NCBI GenBank assembly: GCA_002255985.1 | Contig: NKIR01000012.1 | Coordinates: 1 to 64,000, forward strand | Source: Sphingomonadaceae bacterium PASS1 | GTDB lineage: Bacteria > Pseudomonadota > Alphaproteobacteria > Sphingomonadales > Sphingomonadaceae | DNA: 64,000 bases | Reading direction: 5' to 3' | Shown: positions 1 through 7,452 of the stretch, piece after piece | Numbering within the stretch: the first letter of the stretch is position 1 | Layout: every line of letters begins with the position of its first letter | Made by a program: the position numbers and the translations under genes | Notes under the pieces: generated by a model | Databases searched by the model: none | Seen by the model: the letters and a program-made list of their open reading frames with translations, nothing else | What the model was told of the DNA's origin: nothing

Positions 1-1
1 G

Positions 2-142
2 CGCGACAACTGGCTATCCAACCGGGTGTTCACTTCCCACGACAATATCGTCGACCTCTGCTGCGAGGCGTGGAACAAACTCATAGATCAGCCTTGGCGC
101 ATTATGACCATCGGGCACCGCAAATGGACCAGTGGGTTATGA
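2..142 (+). CDS. IS630-family transposase, C-terminal fragment (partial at window edge)
   Basis: Reading from base 2 gives 46 residues ending at TGA (140-142). The stretch contains NWLSNRVF, a DNIVDLCC segment, CCEAWNKLI and QPWRIMTIG, which is the characteristic C-terminus of IS630-family DDE transposases. The catalytic D, D and E would lie upstream, outside the window, so intactness cannot be judged. The right end of the element should fall within a few tens of bases after the stop, but its inverted repeat cannot be fixed without the left end. It marks the start of an insertion-rich segment running to the tRNA-Val gene. Confidence 0.75.
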   Translation, partial: RDNWLSNRVFTSHDNIVDLCCEAWNKLIDQPWRIMTIGHRKWTSGL

Positions 143-365
143 TCATTGCAGCTTGGTATAAGTCGGACTTATTTTGTCGCAGACTTTTGATTGAACGCAT
201 CACCCACCCGGAAGATGCAATACGGATGCAGGCTTGTTGGCTGACGACAGATGTTGGTTCTGCGAATCATTAGGTGAACCCGCCACGGCAGTTGCGAAAG
301 CGGCTATATATTGGTTTGCGCGACAGTAAGACCCACGTAATCGGATCCGCAATAGTCGCTTGTGT

Positions 366-923
366 TTACACGCGGCGTCGCGAAATGAAAAATGTCAGCA
401 CAAACGACAGTATCGATAGGACTATGACAGTACCCGCGACATCGCCGATGAAAATAGTCATCGCGTGGTCGAATGGTTGCAGCAGACGACCTGTCATTGC
501 GAAATACAGGTTCAACAGCACAGCATTTGATGCTGCGCATAACGAGCCCAACGCAAAGAAATGAACCGTTTTTAGATCGGCTAAGCCGGGTTTTGTCGTA
601 AACAGAATCTTGAACAATCCGATGCCGATGAGCGAAGCTAAGCCAGACATTATAGCCAAAGAGACGATGTCGATTACGCCATCATTCACGCGGTCTTGGA
701 CAACAAAGTAGCTGCCTATGATGATCCCCAAAACGCCGGCGCTCCGAAACACGAGGGGGTAGATAATGCGTAATGCCGCAGGCAGATATATGAGCGTAGC
801 ATTGGGGGTCAGGGATAATTGCTGAAAAACAAAATCATTTGCTGAAGCCAAGCCATACCACGCGAGCGATAAGCCCACTACAAGTAGAACCCACCCCGAC
901 GCATCCTTCCACTGTGCCTTCAT
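366..923 (-). CDS. Small integral membrane protein, MASE1-like
   Basis: The 185-residue protein has about five hydrophobic segments: residues 10-30, 50-75, 85-110, 115-140 and 150-180. The spacing, a YLPAALRIIYPLV stretch before the second segment and an IGDVAGTVIVLS stretch in the last segment resemble the MASE1 integral membrane sensory domain, but no kinase or GGDEF output domain follows. The start codon overlaps the stop of the upstream regulator gene by four bases (ATGA), so the two are translationally coupled. Function unknown; MASE1 membership is an inference from motif flavour. Confidence 0.6.
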   Translation of the reverse strand: MKAQWKDASGWVLLVVGLSLAWYGLASANDFVFQQLSLTPNATLIYLPAALRIIYPLVFRSAGVLGIIIGSYFVVQDRVNDGVIDIVSLAIMSGLASLIGIGLFKILFTTKPGLADLKTVHFFALGSLCAASNAVLLNLYFAMTGRLLQPFDHAMTIFIGDVAGTVIVLSILSFVLTFFISRRRV

Positions 924-1315
924 ACAGTTTGCGGTGGCCGCTCAAGGGTCGTGATGCCTTCACGAATGCTCGCCATGTAATCTCGCGCGAGTTGCGTAGG
1001 CTCCACGAATTTGACCCGCTTATCTTTGCTGTCGATGCGCAAACAAACGAGCCCCTTGTCGCGCAGAGATATTATCCTGCGATACGCCGTTGGCTGGGAA
1101 CCGAAGCGTGCGTCACTCATCACTTCGCTGACCATGATGTTATCACGCTCGTGCCATTTCACGATCAGCGCATCCAGCAGTAACCCTTCGTCGGCATTTA
1201 ATGTGTCAAACGGTGACAGCTGCCTGATCGCATTCAACATATCCAGCAGGCGGACAAAGGAGGGCGGCGGCGGTCTGGTCATGTCATTCGTCCTTTCTGT
1301 GTCTGGATCGCGCAA
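920..1315 (-). CDS. MarR-like winged-helix transcriptional regulator
   Basis: The product has 131 residues. A winged-helix core spans roughly residues 40-115: SEVMSDARFGSQPTAYRRI looks like the recognition region, and a wing follows with LVCLRIDSKDKRVKFVE, as in MarR-type regulators. The second methionine (MTRPPPPS, residue 12) is an alternative start. It is the first gene of a two-gene operon with the membrane protein at 366-923 (four-base overlap), so it may control that partner. An IS5-type element begins only 62 bases upstream of the start and probably separates the gene from part of its original promoter. Confidence 0.65.
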   Translation of the reverse strand: MRDPDTERTNDMTRPPPPSFVRLLDMLNAIRQLSPFDTLNADEGLLLDALIVKWHERDNIMVSEVMSDARFGSQPTAYRRIISLRDKGLVCLRIDSKDKRVKFVEPTQLARDYMASIREGITTLERPPQTV

Positions 1316-1377
1316 AGATTGTAAACTATTGTTAATTAAGCAAGTTGTTACTTGCAGTGCGGGTGCTTGGCGAACTA

Positions 1378-2220
1378 GGGTCCGGACCCAATAAGCGGAT
1401 TCCCATTGCGGGCGATGTGTGATTCAATGCCTCAGCGAGGGAGGTGTTGGCAATGGCGGATTTCTTTTGGTTTTCGGATGAACAGTGGTCGCGGATCGAG
1501 CCGCTGTTGCCCACTGGTTTGCGCGGTGCGCGGCGGGTCGATGATCGGCGGGTGCTGAGCGGCATCGTCCATGCGCTGCAAAGCGGCGGTCGCTGGGGCG
1601 ATTGCCCGCCGGTCTATGGGCCGAAGAAGACGCTCTACAACCGCTTCGTGCGCTGGGCCGAGCGCGGGGTGTGGCAAGACATCTTCAGCGCGCTGGCCGG
1701 AGCCGAAGGGATCCCCGACCGGCTGTTCATCGACAGCACCTGCATCAAGGTCCACCGTACCGCAGGAGGCGCAAAAGGGGGGCCTTGGCCAATGGTATCG
1801 GCCAGACACGCGGCGGGCGAAACTCCAAGGTCCATGCCATCTGCGACGCGCGCGGCCGCCCCTGCGTGCTGATGATAACCCCCGGAAATATCCACGATAT
1901 GAAGGTCGCCAAGGCCTGCATCGCAGCCATGCCGCCGTCCGCCGAACTGGTTGGCGACAAGGGCTATGACAGCAACGACCTGCGCGCCTGGCTGGCCGAG
2001 CGTGGCACCACAGCGGTCATTCCCTCCAAGCGCAACCGCAAGGTTCAGCTCGATTGGGACCACGCAATCTACAAGCAGCGCAACGTCGTCGAACGGATGT
2101 TCTGCCGCTTCAAGGACTGGCGCCGCGTCGCCACCCGCTTCGACCGAAACATCAAAAACTTCATGGCAACCATCGCCATCGCTGCTACCGTCATCTGGTG
2201 GCTCAAATGAGTCCGGACCC
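1378..2220 (+). mobile_element. IS5-family (IS427-like) insertion sequence, complete
   Basis: This 843-bp element has matching ends: GGGTCCGGACCCA on the left, and GTCCGGACCC on the right (inverted: GGGTCCGGACTCA). Both ends are flanked by TA (1376-1377 and 2221-2222), consistent with a 2-bp target duplication. It carries one transposase read through a -1 frameshift. Size, terminal GGGTCCGGAC palindrome and transposase sequence place it in the IS5 family, IS427-type group. The close match of the ends suggests recent insertion. Confidence 0.9.
1444..2210 (+). CDS. IS5-family transposase, made by -1 frameshift
   Basis: The first frame (from 1444, MADFFWFSDEQWSRIEPLLP) covers the N-terminal part to the first catalytic Asp region (FIDSTCIKVHR). 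The rest is one frame back and ends at 2210 with GDKGYDSNDLRAWL, VVERMFCRFKDWRRVATRFD and NFMATIAIA, which contain the second Asp and the catalytic Glu context (the D-N-E region of DDE transposases). The switch falls in AAAAGGGGGG at 1773-1782, a slippery run of the kind used for programmed -1 frameshifting in this group. Together the frames give about 255 residues, normal for IS427-type elements. A simple inactivating indel cannot be excluded. Confidence 0.8.
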
Positions 2221-2433
2221 TAACTGTCAATATTGAAAGTTTATAAAGCATTCTAATTTTGCGTCAAATCAACTTTTCCCTGCTGGAGGAGTGGGCACAG
2301 GATCATGGGATTAAATGAGGGGGTTCAGAGCAAAACATGATTCACAAAACCATAAGGCGCATCTTTTTTTGTAGCTTCAACGCGCACGTCCGCAGTCGCA
2401 AACATGCGAAGGTGGGTGGGAGTTTTCCAGTCT
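2221..2433. other. Intergenic stretch after the insertion sequence, no gene seen
   Basis: These 213 bases lie between the right end of the IS5-type element and a hairpin-rich segment. They are AT-rich at the left and hold no ORF with coding character or convincing ribosome binding site. It is probably part of the original upstream region of the MarR-like operon, now displaced by the insertion, or residual accessory DNA. Confidence 0.4.
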
Positions 2434-2606
2434 CGCAATGCAACTATTGCGGACTAGCGATGGTGAAGCGGGCCAATGGTAAATGGGACGTTGATAATAG
2501 ATGACCACGAGTTTCATGCAGTTTTTACTGCATGAAGGACCCAGAGAGTATGCTGCGATTCATGCTTTCCACTTCACCCAGTTATCTCACGATAACTGGG
2601 TTTTTT
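2434..2606 (+). ncRNA. Hairpin-rich segment, possible small RNA
   Basis: Three hairpins follow each other on the plus strand: CGCAAT/ATTGCG (2434-2451), a perfect 10-bp stem TTCATGCAGT/ACTGCATGAA with a TTTT loop (2513-2536), and a perfect 10-bp stem with a TCAC loop followed by TTTTTT (2577-2606). The last is a classical intrinsic terminator. No protein-coding gene precedes it on this strand, so it must end an RNA without a recognised ORF, or read-through from the insertion sequence. No good promoter was found, so the 5' end and even existence are uncertain. Confidence 0.35.
2577..2606 (+). terminator. Intrinsic terminator
   Basis: CCCAGTTATC and GATAACTGGG form a perfect 10-bp stem with a 4-base loop, directly followed by six T. 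Confidence 0.8.
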
Positions 2607-2708
2607 GTTGCGTTGTTCTGTCGCGGCCTTGGGAAATCTATTGTTTAGAAAACAGCGAGAACCCACACCTGCGGCCGAGCATCAAAAAGGCGAAAATATT
2701 GTGAAATT

Positions 2709-2746
2709 AAAAAACCCCACCGTTCCATTGGGACGGCGGGGTTTTT
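2709..2746 (-). terminator. Terminator after tRNA-Val / cpdR
   Basis: An AAAAACCCC...GGGGTTTTT hairpin with an inner CCGTTCC/GGGACGG stem (one G-U pair). It lies four bases beyond the 3' CCA of the minus-strand tRNA gene. A-run and T-run on both sides make it bidirectional. Confidence 0.8.
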
Positions 2747-2749
2747 AAA

Positions 2750-2824
2750 TGGTGGGCGTAGCAAGGTTTGAACTTGCGACCCCTGCAATGTCAATGCAGT
2801 GCTCTACCGCTGAGCTATACGCCC
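2750..2824 (-). tRNA. tRNA-Val (GAC)
   Basis: The minus strand reads GGGCGTA (acceptor), TA, GCTCAGCGGTAGAGC (D arm), CTGCA-TTGACAT-TGCAG (anticodon arm, anticodon GAC), GGGGTC, GCAAG-TTCAAAC-CTTGC (T arm), TACGCCC, discriminator A and encoded CCA. Total 75 nt. All four stems pair. It lies 43 bases downstream of cpdR on the same strand and before a strong terminator, so it may be co-transcribed with cpdR. Its 3' end faces the insertion-rich left part of the window. Confidence 0.97.
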
Positions 2825-2867
2825 ACAATGCCGCAGCCTCTAGCTGGGCTTGTGCTATCATTCAAGC

Positions 2868-3245
2868 CTATTTCAGTTCGCCAAAATTTTCCTTGGCAAA
2901 TAGGCGTTCGACTTCAAGAACAAGGTCTTTGAGATGGAAGGGTTTGGACAGTACTTTCGCGTTTGGTATGGACTCGCCAGCGCGCAGTGCTACGCCCGAG
3001 AATCCGGTGATAAACATGACCTCCGTGCCCGGTGACACGCGGTTACAGTGGCGTGCGAGTTCAATCCCGTCCATTTCGGGCATCACGATATCGGTCAGCA
3101 GCAGGTCGAAATGTTCTTGTTCCAGCAAGGGCGCTGCTTGTGTGCCGCGGTCGACCGTGACAACTTCATAGCCCGACCGTTCCAGCGCACGCGCGAGATA
3201 TTCGCGCATGGCCTGGTCATCTTCGGCGAGCAGAATTCGGGTCAT
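2868..3245 (-). CDS. cpdR: Single-domain response regulator CpdR
   Basis: The 125-residue receiver domain has no output domain. The acidic pocket (E8, D9, D10), phospho-acceptor D52 in LLLTDIVMPEMDG, T80 and K101 in VLSKPFHLKDLV are all present. The sequence matches the CpdR family, which in Caulobacter receives phosphate through the CckA-ChpT relay and, when unphosphorylated, delivers substrates to the ClpXP protease during the cell cycle. The window also encodes CtrA, another output of that relay. The position next to tRNA-Val and an N-formylglutamate amidohydrolase gene is a familiar arrangement in alphaproteobacteria. Confidence 0.92.
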   Translation of the reverse strand: MTRILLAEDDQAMREYLARALERSGYEVVTVDRGTQAAPLLEQEHFDLLLTDIVMPEMDGIELARHCNRVSPGTEVMFITGFSGVALRAGESIPNAKVLSKPFHLKDLVLEVERLFAKENFGELK

Positions 3246-3379
3246 AACAGGTCCTTAAACAACTTTGGGGCGCTGAATTGCTGCGCCAACCATTTCTATA
3301 ATTGCAGAGATTTAATTTTTTTGCACCATTTTGCGCAAAACCTGCCAACAACATATTTTCTTCCAATGAAGAGGGCGCG

Positions 3380-4246
3380 TTGGACATATCGGCATCCGGA
3401 TTTGCAATGTGGGGAACGGAGAATATGTCCGTGCCTGTGCTGCTGTCTGTGCCGCACGCTGGGCGCGATTATCCCGCAGATGTCTTTGACGCGCTTCGCG
3501 TACCGCCGGCATCGCTTGTCCGGCTTGAGGATCGCTATGCCGATCTCTTGGTGCGCCGTTCGGTGCAGTTAGGCCATCCGGTCGTCGTCGCCCATCGTGC
3601 ACGGGCGTGGATCGACCTGAACCGCGACGAACAGGATATCGATGTTGAAATGGTTCAAGGCGCACAGCGTGGGGATTATCCTGCGCCCGGCGTGAAGCAG
3701 CGTGGGGGCCTTGGCCTTGTCCCGCGCCGGTTGTCGGGCGAAGGCGATTTGTGGAAGCGGCAATTCACTTTAGACGACATCAATGACCGCATTGCGGTGC
3801 TGCACCGCCCCTATCATCAGGCCGTATCTTCGGTGCTTGAAAATATGCGGGAAAAGTTCGGGATCGCGATCCTGCTGGATGTGCACAGCATGCCACCGCT
3901 CCACAGCCCGGTAATAGGCGCGGGCCCGCAATTTGTTATTGGCGACCGATTCGGCAAAAGTGCCGCCTCGCAATATGCCGAATTGCTGATGTCACGTTTG
4001 CAGGGCCACGGATTTACGGCTGCGCTTAATCACCCATATGCCGGGGATTATATCCTGCGCCGCCATGCCAAGCCGCGTGCCAATATCCATGCGATCCAAT
4101 TGGAAGTGGACCGGTCGCTCTACCTTGATCCTGATTTGCGGCAACCTGGGGCCGGAATTGAAGCGCTGAAGCGGTTGATATCCGGACTGGTGGAGGCATT
4201 GGCGGACGAGGCGATTGGTTCGTCTGCGTTAATTGCTGCGGAATAA
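3380..4246 (+). CDS. N-formylglutamate amidohydrolase family protein
   Basis: The family hydrolyses N-formylglutamate (or related N-acyl amino acids) to glutamate and formate, a last step of one histidine degradation route. Motifs seen are LLSVPHAGRDYP near the N-terminus, AWIDLNRDEQDID, LLDVHSMPP and LEVDRSLYLD, typical of this zinc-hydrolase-like family. I chose TTG 3380 because GAAGAGGG lies just upstream and the residues FAMWGTENMSVPVLL align with the usual family N-terminus. ATG 3425 (MSVPVLL) with GGAG upstream is the main alternative. No other hut genes are nearby, so the substrate is not certain. Confidence 0.85.
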   Translation: MDISASGFAMWGTENMSVPVLLSVPHAGRDYPADVFDALRVPPASLVRLEDRYADLLVRRSVQLGHPVVVAHRARAWIDLNRDEQDIDVEMVQGAQRGDYPAPGVKQRGGLGLVPRRLSGEGDLWKRQFTLDDINDRIAVLHRPYHQAVSSVLENMREKFGIAILLDVHSMPPLHSPVIGAGPQFVIGDRFGKSAASQYAELLMSRLQGHGFTAALNHPYAGDYILRRHAKPRANIHAIQLEVDRSLYLDPDLRQPGAGIEALKRLISGLVEALADEAIGSSALIAAE

Positions 4247-4263
4247 AACAACCCGATTCGCAT

Positions 4264-4293
4264 AAAAAACCACCCCGGAATGTTCCGGGGTGG
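4264..4293 (-). terminator. Terminator of the small RNA
   Basis: On the minus strand CCACCCCGGAA pairs perfectly with TTCCGGGGTGG around a 2-base apex and is followed by six T. On the plus strand the stem lacks a T-tail, so it belongs to a minus-strand transcript and not to the amidohydrolase gene. Confidence 0.85.
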
Positions 4294-4362
4294 CCGAGGT
4301 TCAGGGAGTTGATGCCGGTTAGGGCATCGTTGGACAGAAACGGGAGGGGATGTCTCCGTCCA
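4264..4362 (-). ncRNA. Candidate small RNA with CCCCUCCC loop
   Basis: Reading the minus strand, a promoter-like TTGAAA-N17-CATTCT (4397-4369) is followed about seven bases later by a 10-bp stem (4361-4352 with 4341-4332, two G-U pairs) that displays the loop AUCCCCUCCC. A second hairpin GATGCC-CTAACC-GGCATC follows (4328-4311), a short linker contains CUCCC, and the RNA ends in an 11-bp terminator hairpin plus six U. The predicted transcript is about 98 nt and starts exactly at the first stem. Unpaired C/U-rich loops that can pair with Shine-Dalgarno sequences are typical of alphaproteobacterial trans-acting sRNAs. No ORF in it looks coding. Confidence 0.7.
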
Positions 4363-4368
4363 GAATCG

Positions 4369-4397
4369 AGAATGGGCTCTTGGCATTGCATTTTCAA
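4369..4397 (-). promoter_or_regulatory. Predicted sigma-70-type promoter of the small RNA
   Basis: On the minus strand TTGAAA (4397-4392), a 17-base spacer and CATTCT (4374-4369), close to the alphaproteobacterial TTGAC/TATNNT pattern. It predicts a start near 4362, at the base of the first stem. Confidence 0.5.
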
Positions 4398-4504
4398 GTC
4401 AGAACAAAAATATTCTGGCCCCAACGTCGTTAAGGCGAGCCATCCGTTCGGGCAATGACCGACAGTTGCTATGTTGATGGGGCGATAACGCCGCTATCGC
4501 GGGT

Positions 4505-5029
4505 TTATGGCCACATCCGTTGGACAAATGGCATCTTGTCTATGAACTGATGCTTCAAAGCGCCCAAAACATGCAAGCCGATGAGAACAAGAAGCGGCGT
4601 GGCCAATATCTCATGTCCTTCATGTGCGATACCCGACAGCGCCGTGTTTTTGCCAACCGCCATATCGAGCGTGAACAGGCCAAAGAAATCAACGGGCGCT
4701 GCTTTTCCATTGGCGCCGATCATTAGCCAACCGGTGAGCGGCATTACGATCATGAGGACGTAAAATAGAATATGGACGGTATGGCCAGCTTTGGCCTGCC
4801 AACCTGTTACCTTATCAGGCAGCGCAGGCGGACGGTGGGTAAGACGCCATAAAATGCGACCAACGGTGAGTATCAAGATGGAAATGCCAATCGCCTTGTG
4901 CGGGCTCATATAGGCAGCGCGTGCGGCGCGGGGCAGATCTTCGCCCAGATTTGCCAACAAGATGTTTGCACCGATCATTATGGCAATCAGCCAGTGAAAA
5001 AGGATCGCGATTTTACTGTATTTTGCCAT
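4505..5029 (-). CDS. Cytochrome b561 family protein
   Basis: The 174-residue four-helix membrane protein is of the prokaryotic cytochrome b561 type, which carries two b haems and moves electrons between the quinone pool and periplasmic or soluble partners. Likely haem-ligand histidines lie in ILFHWLIAIM (helix 1), AGHTVHILFYV (helix 3) and LIGLHVLGALKHQF (helix 4). The start at 5029 (MAKYSK) has GGGGAAG upstream; an in-frame start 13 codons earlier lacks this. It lies head to tail with sapC but is separated by 48 bases. Confidence 0.85.
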   Translation of the reverse strand: MAKYSKIAILFHWLIAIMIGANILLANLGEDLPRAARAAYMSPHKAIGISILILTVGRILWRLTHRPPALPDKVTGWQAKAGHTVHILFYVLMIVMPLTGWLMIGANGKAAPVDFFGLFTLDMAVGKNTALSGIAHEGHEILATPLLVLIGLHVLGALKHQFIDKMPFVQRMWP

Positions 5030-5077
5030 GCCGTCACTTCCCCGATGGACAGTGACGGCATGAAGCATTTGGCCTGA

Positions 5078-5857
5078 TTAGGTCGAAGGCAGTTCCGTCA
5101 CTTGCGGTACCTTACCCTGTGCAACCTGAACTGCAAATATTTCCCGCATCAACTGCAAAGAGAACAGATGTGCGTGGATGAGTGCAAGGATACCGTTCTG
5201 GTTCAGCTTGCGGACGGTGTCGCCACGCAAATCGCGCAGCTTCGCTTCGTCGATCATTTTGAAACCACGGTAAATGAAGGGCTGTTCCTGACCTTCTTGT
5301 TGGATCGACACTTCGCCGTCGATCAAAAGGTCAAGCTTTTGCAGCTCTTCAACAAACGCATGCGTCTGCGAACCTGCATTTTCGAATTCTTCACAGAACT
5401 TCAAAATAGCCTGTGTGTTTTCGCTTGGCTTGCCATCTTCGAACAAGGGCGTGCCTTCTTCGAATTCACCAACTGCGCCCGATGTGGGGTCAAAGCACAA
5501 GGACAGCTCTTCGGTGTCAGGACGCAGCTTGGCCAACAGGAATGGATAGCGGCGGACATATGCAGGGACGTAAACGGGGCGCTCGAAATGGCCTTCCTCG
5601 TTCATGAAAGTGTTTACGCCTTCATTCATGCCCATCAGGATTAGCGGAACAGGATTATCTGTTGCTGAAAAGATGATCGGATAAGTGCGCGAAGCAGGGA
5701 CGAATTCTTCGATCGTCAGCGGGATTGCATGCTGCCCTTCAAGGAACTTTGCATTCTCCAGCAGGCGCGATTTCCACGTGACGTGATCGTTGCTGTTGAG
5801 CGGGATGAGGTCTTTGTAAAGAAGCGGCAAATTTGCGGCTTGGGGCGCGGTGGCCAT
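5078..5857 (-). CDS. SapC family protein
   Basis: The 259-residue protein matches the SapC family (named after a Caulobacter/Campylobacter surface-layer-associated protein). Recognisable parts are PLILMGMNEGVNTF, RPVYVPAYVRRYPF, LSLCFDPTSGAVG and the C-terminal HAHLFSLQLMREIF. No signal peptide or membrane segment is visible. In sphingomonads this family is often found beside TonB receptors or tryptophan halogenases, but not here. The molecular role is not established. Confidence 0.85.
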   Translation of the reverse strand: MATAPQAANLPLLYKDLIPLNSNDHVTWKSRLLENAKFLEGQHAIPLTIEEFVPASRTYPIIFSATDNPVPLILMGMNEGVNTFMNEEGHFERPVYVPAYVRRYPFLLAKLRPDTEELSLCFDPTSGAVGEFEEGTPLFEDGKPSENTQAILKFCEEFENAGSQTHAFVEELQKLDLLIDGEVSIQQEGQEQPFIYRGFKMIDEAKLRDLRGDTVRKLNQNGILALIHAHLFSLQLMREIFAVQVAQGKVPQVTELPST

Positions 5858-5921
5858 GAGAAACTCCAGTGCTTGTTAATGGGCAGAAATTTAATGCGGC
5901 GCTTTAGTCGGACAGCAGCTT

Positions 5922-7361
5922 TTACGCAAGTGGAACAAGCTTGCCCGGGTTCATAATACCAAGCGGATCGAAAGCATTTTTAATGGCACGCAATGCGGAA
6001 AGCCGGGCAGGCTCTGCAAGCCGCGCGAATTCGTCGATTTTAGATTGGCCAATGCCATGTTCAGCCGACAATGAACCGCCATAAGCGCGCACGCGATCAT
6101 AGACATGCGACGTGATTGCCTTGCCATCTCCCGCGTACCAATCCGCGACATCGACGCCTTCGGGGGCTTTTACATGGAAATGGATGTTGCCATCGCCCAA
6201 ATGCCCGAATGCAACGGTCTTGGTGCCCGGATAATCGCCCTCAATACGTGGTGATTCTTGTTCAATGAAGCGCGCCATGGCCGCGACCGGAACGCTGATA
6301 TCATGTTGCAGCGCGGCGCCGGCGGCACGTTCGGCCTCCGCAATCGAATCGCGAATTTTCCAGAAGGCTTCCGCTTGCACGTCGCTGCTCGCGATGGTCG
6401 CGTTTTCGAGCAAATTATGGCTGATGGCATCCTCCAGCAAATGCATGGCCAGCTCTCCGGAGCTGGACTGGGCAGGGTCGTCCTGCACAAATTCCATCAG
6501 CGCATGCCAGCGGTGCGTGGTGTCGAGTGGTGCTCGCGTGCCCGAAATATGCGTGAGAACGGCATTGAGTGCGCGCTGGGGAAGGATTTCAAAGCCCTCC
6601 AAACGATCGCGCCCATGTTTCTGCATGAACAGTAACAGTTCATATGCCTGTTGCGGGCTATCGACGCCTGCCCACACGACGCAGCGGTCAATAAGCGCGG
6701 GCACGGTTTGCAGCACGGCCTTGGTCACCACGCCAATCGTGCCTTCGCCGCCTATCAGCAGTTGTTTCAGGTCATAGCCGCGGTTGTCTTTTTTCAACGG
6801 TGCCATCGCGTCATAAATCGACCCGTCGGGCAGTACTGCCTCCAGACCTGCGACGAGCAAACGCATGGTGCCATGCCGCAAAACCTGGGTGCCGCCCGCG
6901 TTGGTTGAAATCAGGCCGCCGACGGTTGCCGACCCCTTGCCGCCAAGCGTGAGTGGAAAGCGCCGTCCGGCCTGCGCGGCGGCTTCATGCAGGTTCTGCA
7001 AGATGACACCTGCTTCACAGCTTATCAGGCCCGCATCCGCATCGATCGCGGTGATATTGTTCATCCGCCGCATTGAGAGGATCAGTTGATCGCCGCTGCT
7101 ATTGGGGGTGGCCCCGGCGACCATCCCGCTATTGCCGCCCTGTGGAACCAGTGACAGCCGATACTTCGCGGTGACCCGCACAACTGCGGCCACTTCTTGT
7201 GTGGTGGCGGGTGAAAGCAATGCTGCTGCGGCGCCCGTAAATCGGCCACGCCAGTCGGTCAGCCATGGGGATATGACGTCCTGATCATCCGAATAGCCCT
7301 TCGGTCCCAAAATAGAGCGAAGTTCGGATAAGGCGTTTACATCTGGCACGGCTTTTCCCAT
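5922..7361 (-). CDS. FAD-linked oxidase (D-2-hydroxyacid dehydrogenase type)
   Basis: This is a 479-residue flavoprotein of the GlcD/D-2-hydroxyglutarate dehydrogenase family. The PCMH-type FAD domain is seen in LVPQGGNSGMVAG and in TVGGLISTNAGG with GTMRLLVAGLEAVLPDG. The C-terminal domain has GHLGDGNIHFHV, SAEHGIGQSK and GIMNPGKLVP, which surround the active site and flavin. It would oxidise a D-2-hydroxyacid to the 2-oxoacid; the precise substrate cannot be read from sequence. ATG 7361 is preferred over a TTG three codons upstream; no clear ribosome site precedes either. Confidence 0.88.
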   Translation of the reverse strand: MGKAVPDVNALSELRSILGPKGYSDDQDVISPWLTDWRGRFTGAAAALLSPATTQEVAAVVRVTAKYRLSLVPQGGNSGMVAGATPNSSGDQLILSMRRMNNITAIDADAGLISCEAGVILQNLHEAAAQAGRRFPLTLGGKGSATVGGLISTNAGGTQVLRHGTMRLLVAGLEAVLPDGSIYDAMAPLKKDNRGYDLKQLLIGGEGTIGVVTKAVLQTVPALIDRCVVWAGVDSPQQAYELLLFMQKHGRDRLEGFEILPQRALNAVLTHISGTRAPLDTTHRWHALMEFVQDDPAQSSSGELAMHLLEDAISHNLLENATIASSDVQAEAFWKIRDSIAEAERAAGAALQHDISVPVAAMARFIEQESPRIEGDYPGTKTVAFGHLGDGNIHFHVKAPEGVDVADWYAGDGKAITSHVYDRVRAYGGSLSAEHGIGQSKIDEFARLAEPARLSALRAIKNAFDPLGIMNPGKLVPLA

Positions 7362-7452
7362 TATGTGCAAAGGTTCAGGGCATTTAATTCATGATACGTT
7401 CAACCCTATCGGGTAAAGTCGGCAGAACTTCAACTTCATACCGGAATGTTTT

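Noticed and set aside
1602-1770. Separate second transposase gene starting at 1602
   Set aside because: The N-terminal part of that frame overlaps the first frame and is not transposase-like; only the part after the slippery run is real.
2501-2704. 67-codon plus-strand frame
   Set aside because: Runs through a perfect hairpin terminator (2577-2606) and another hairpin; composition is not protein-like.
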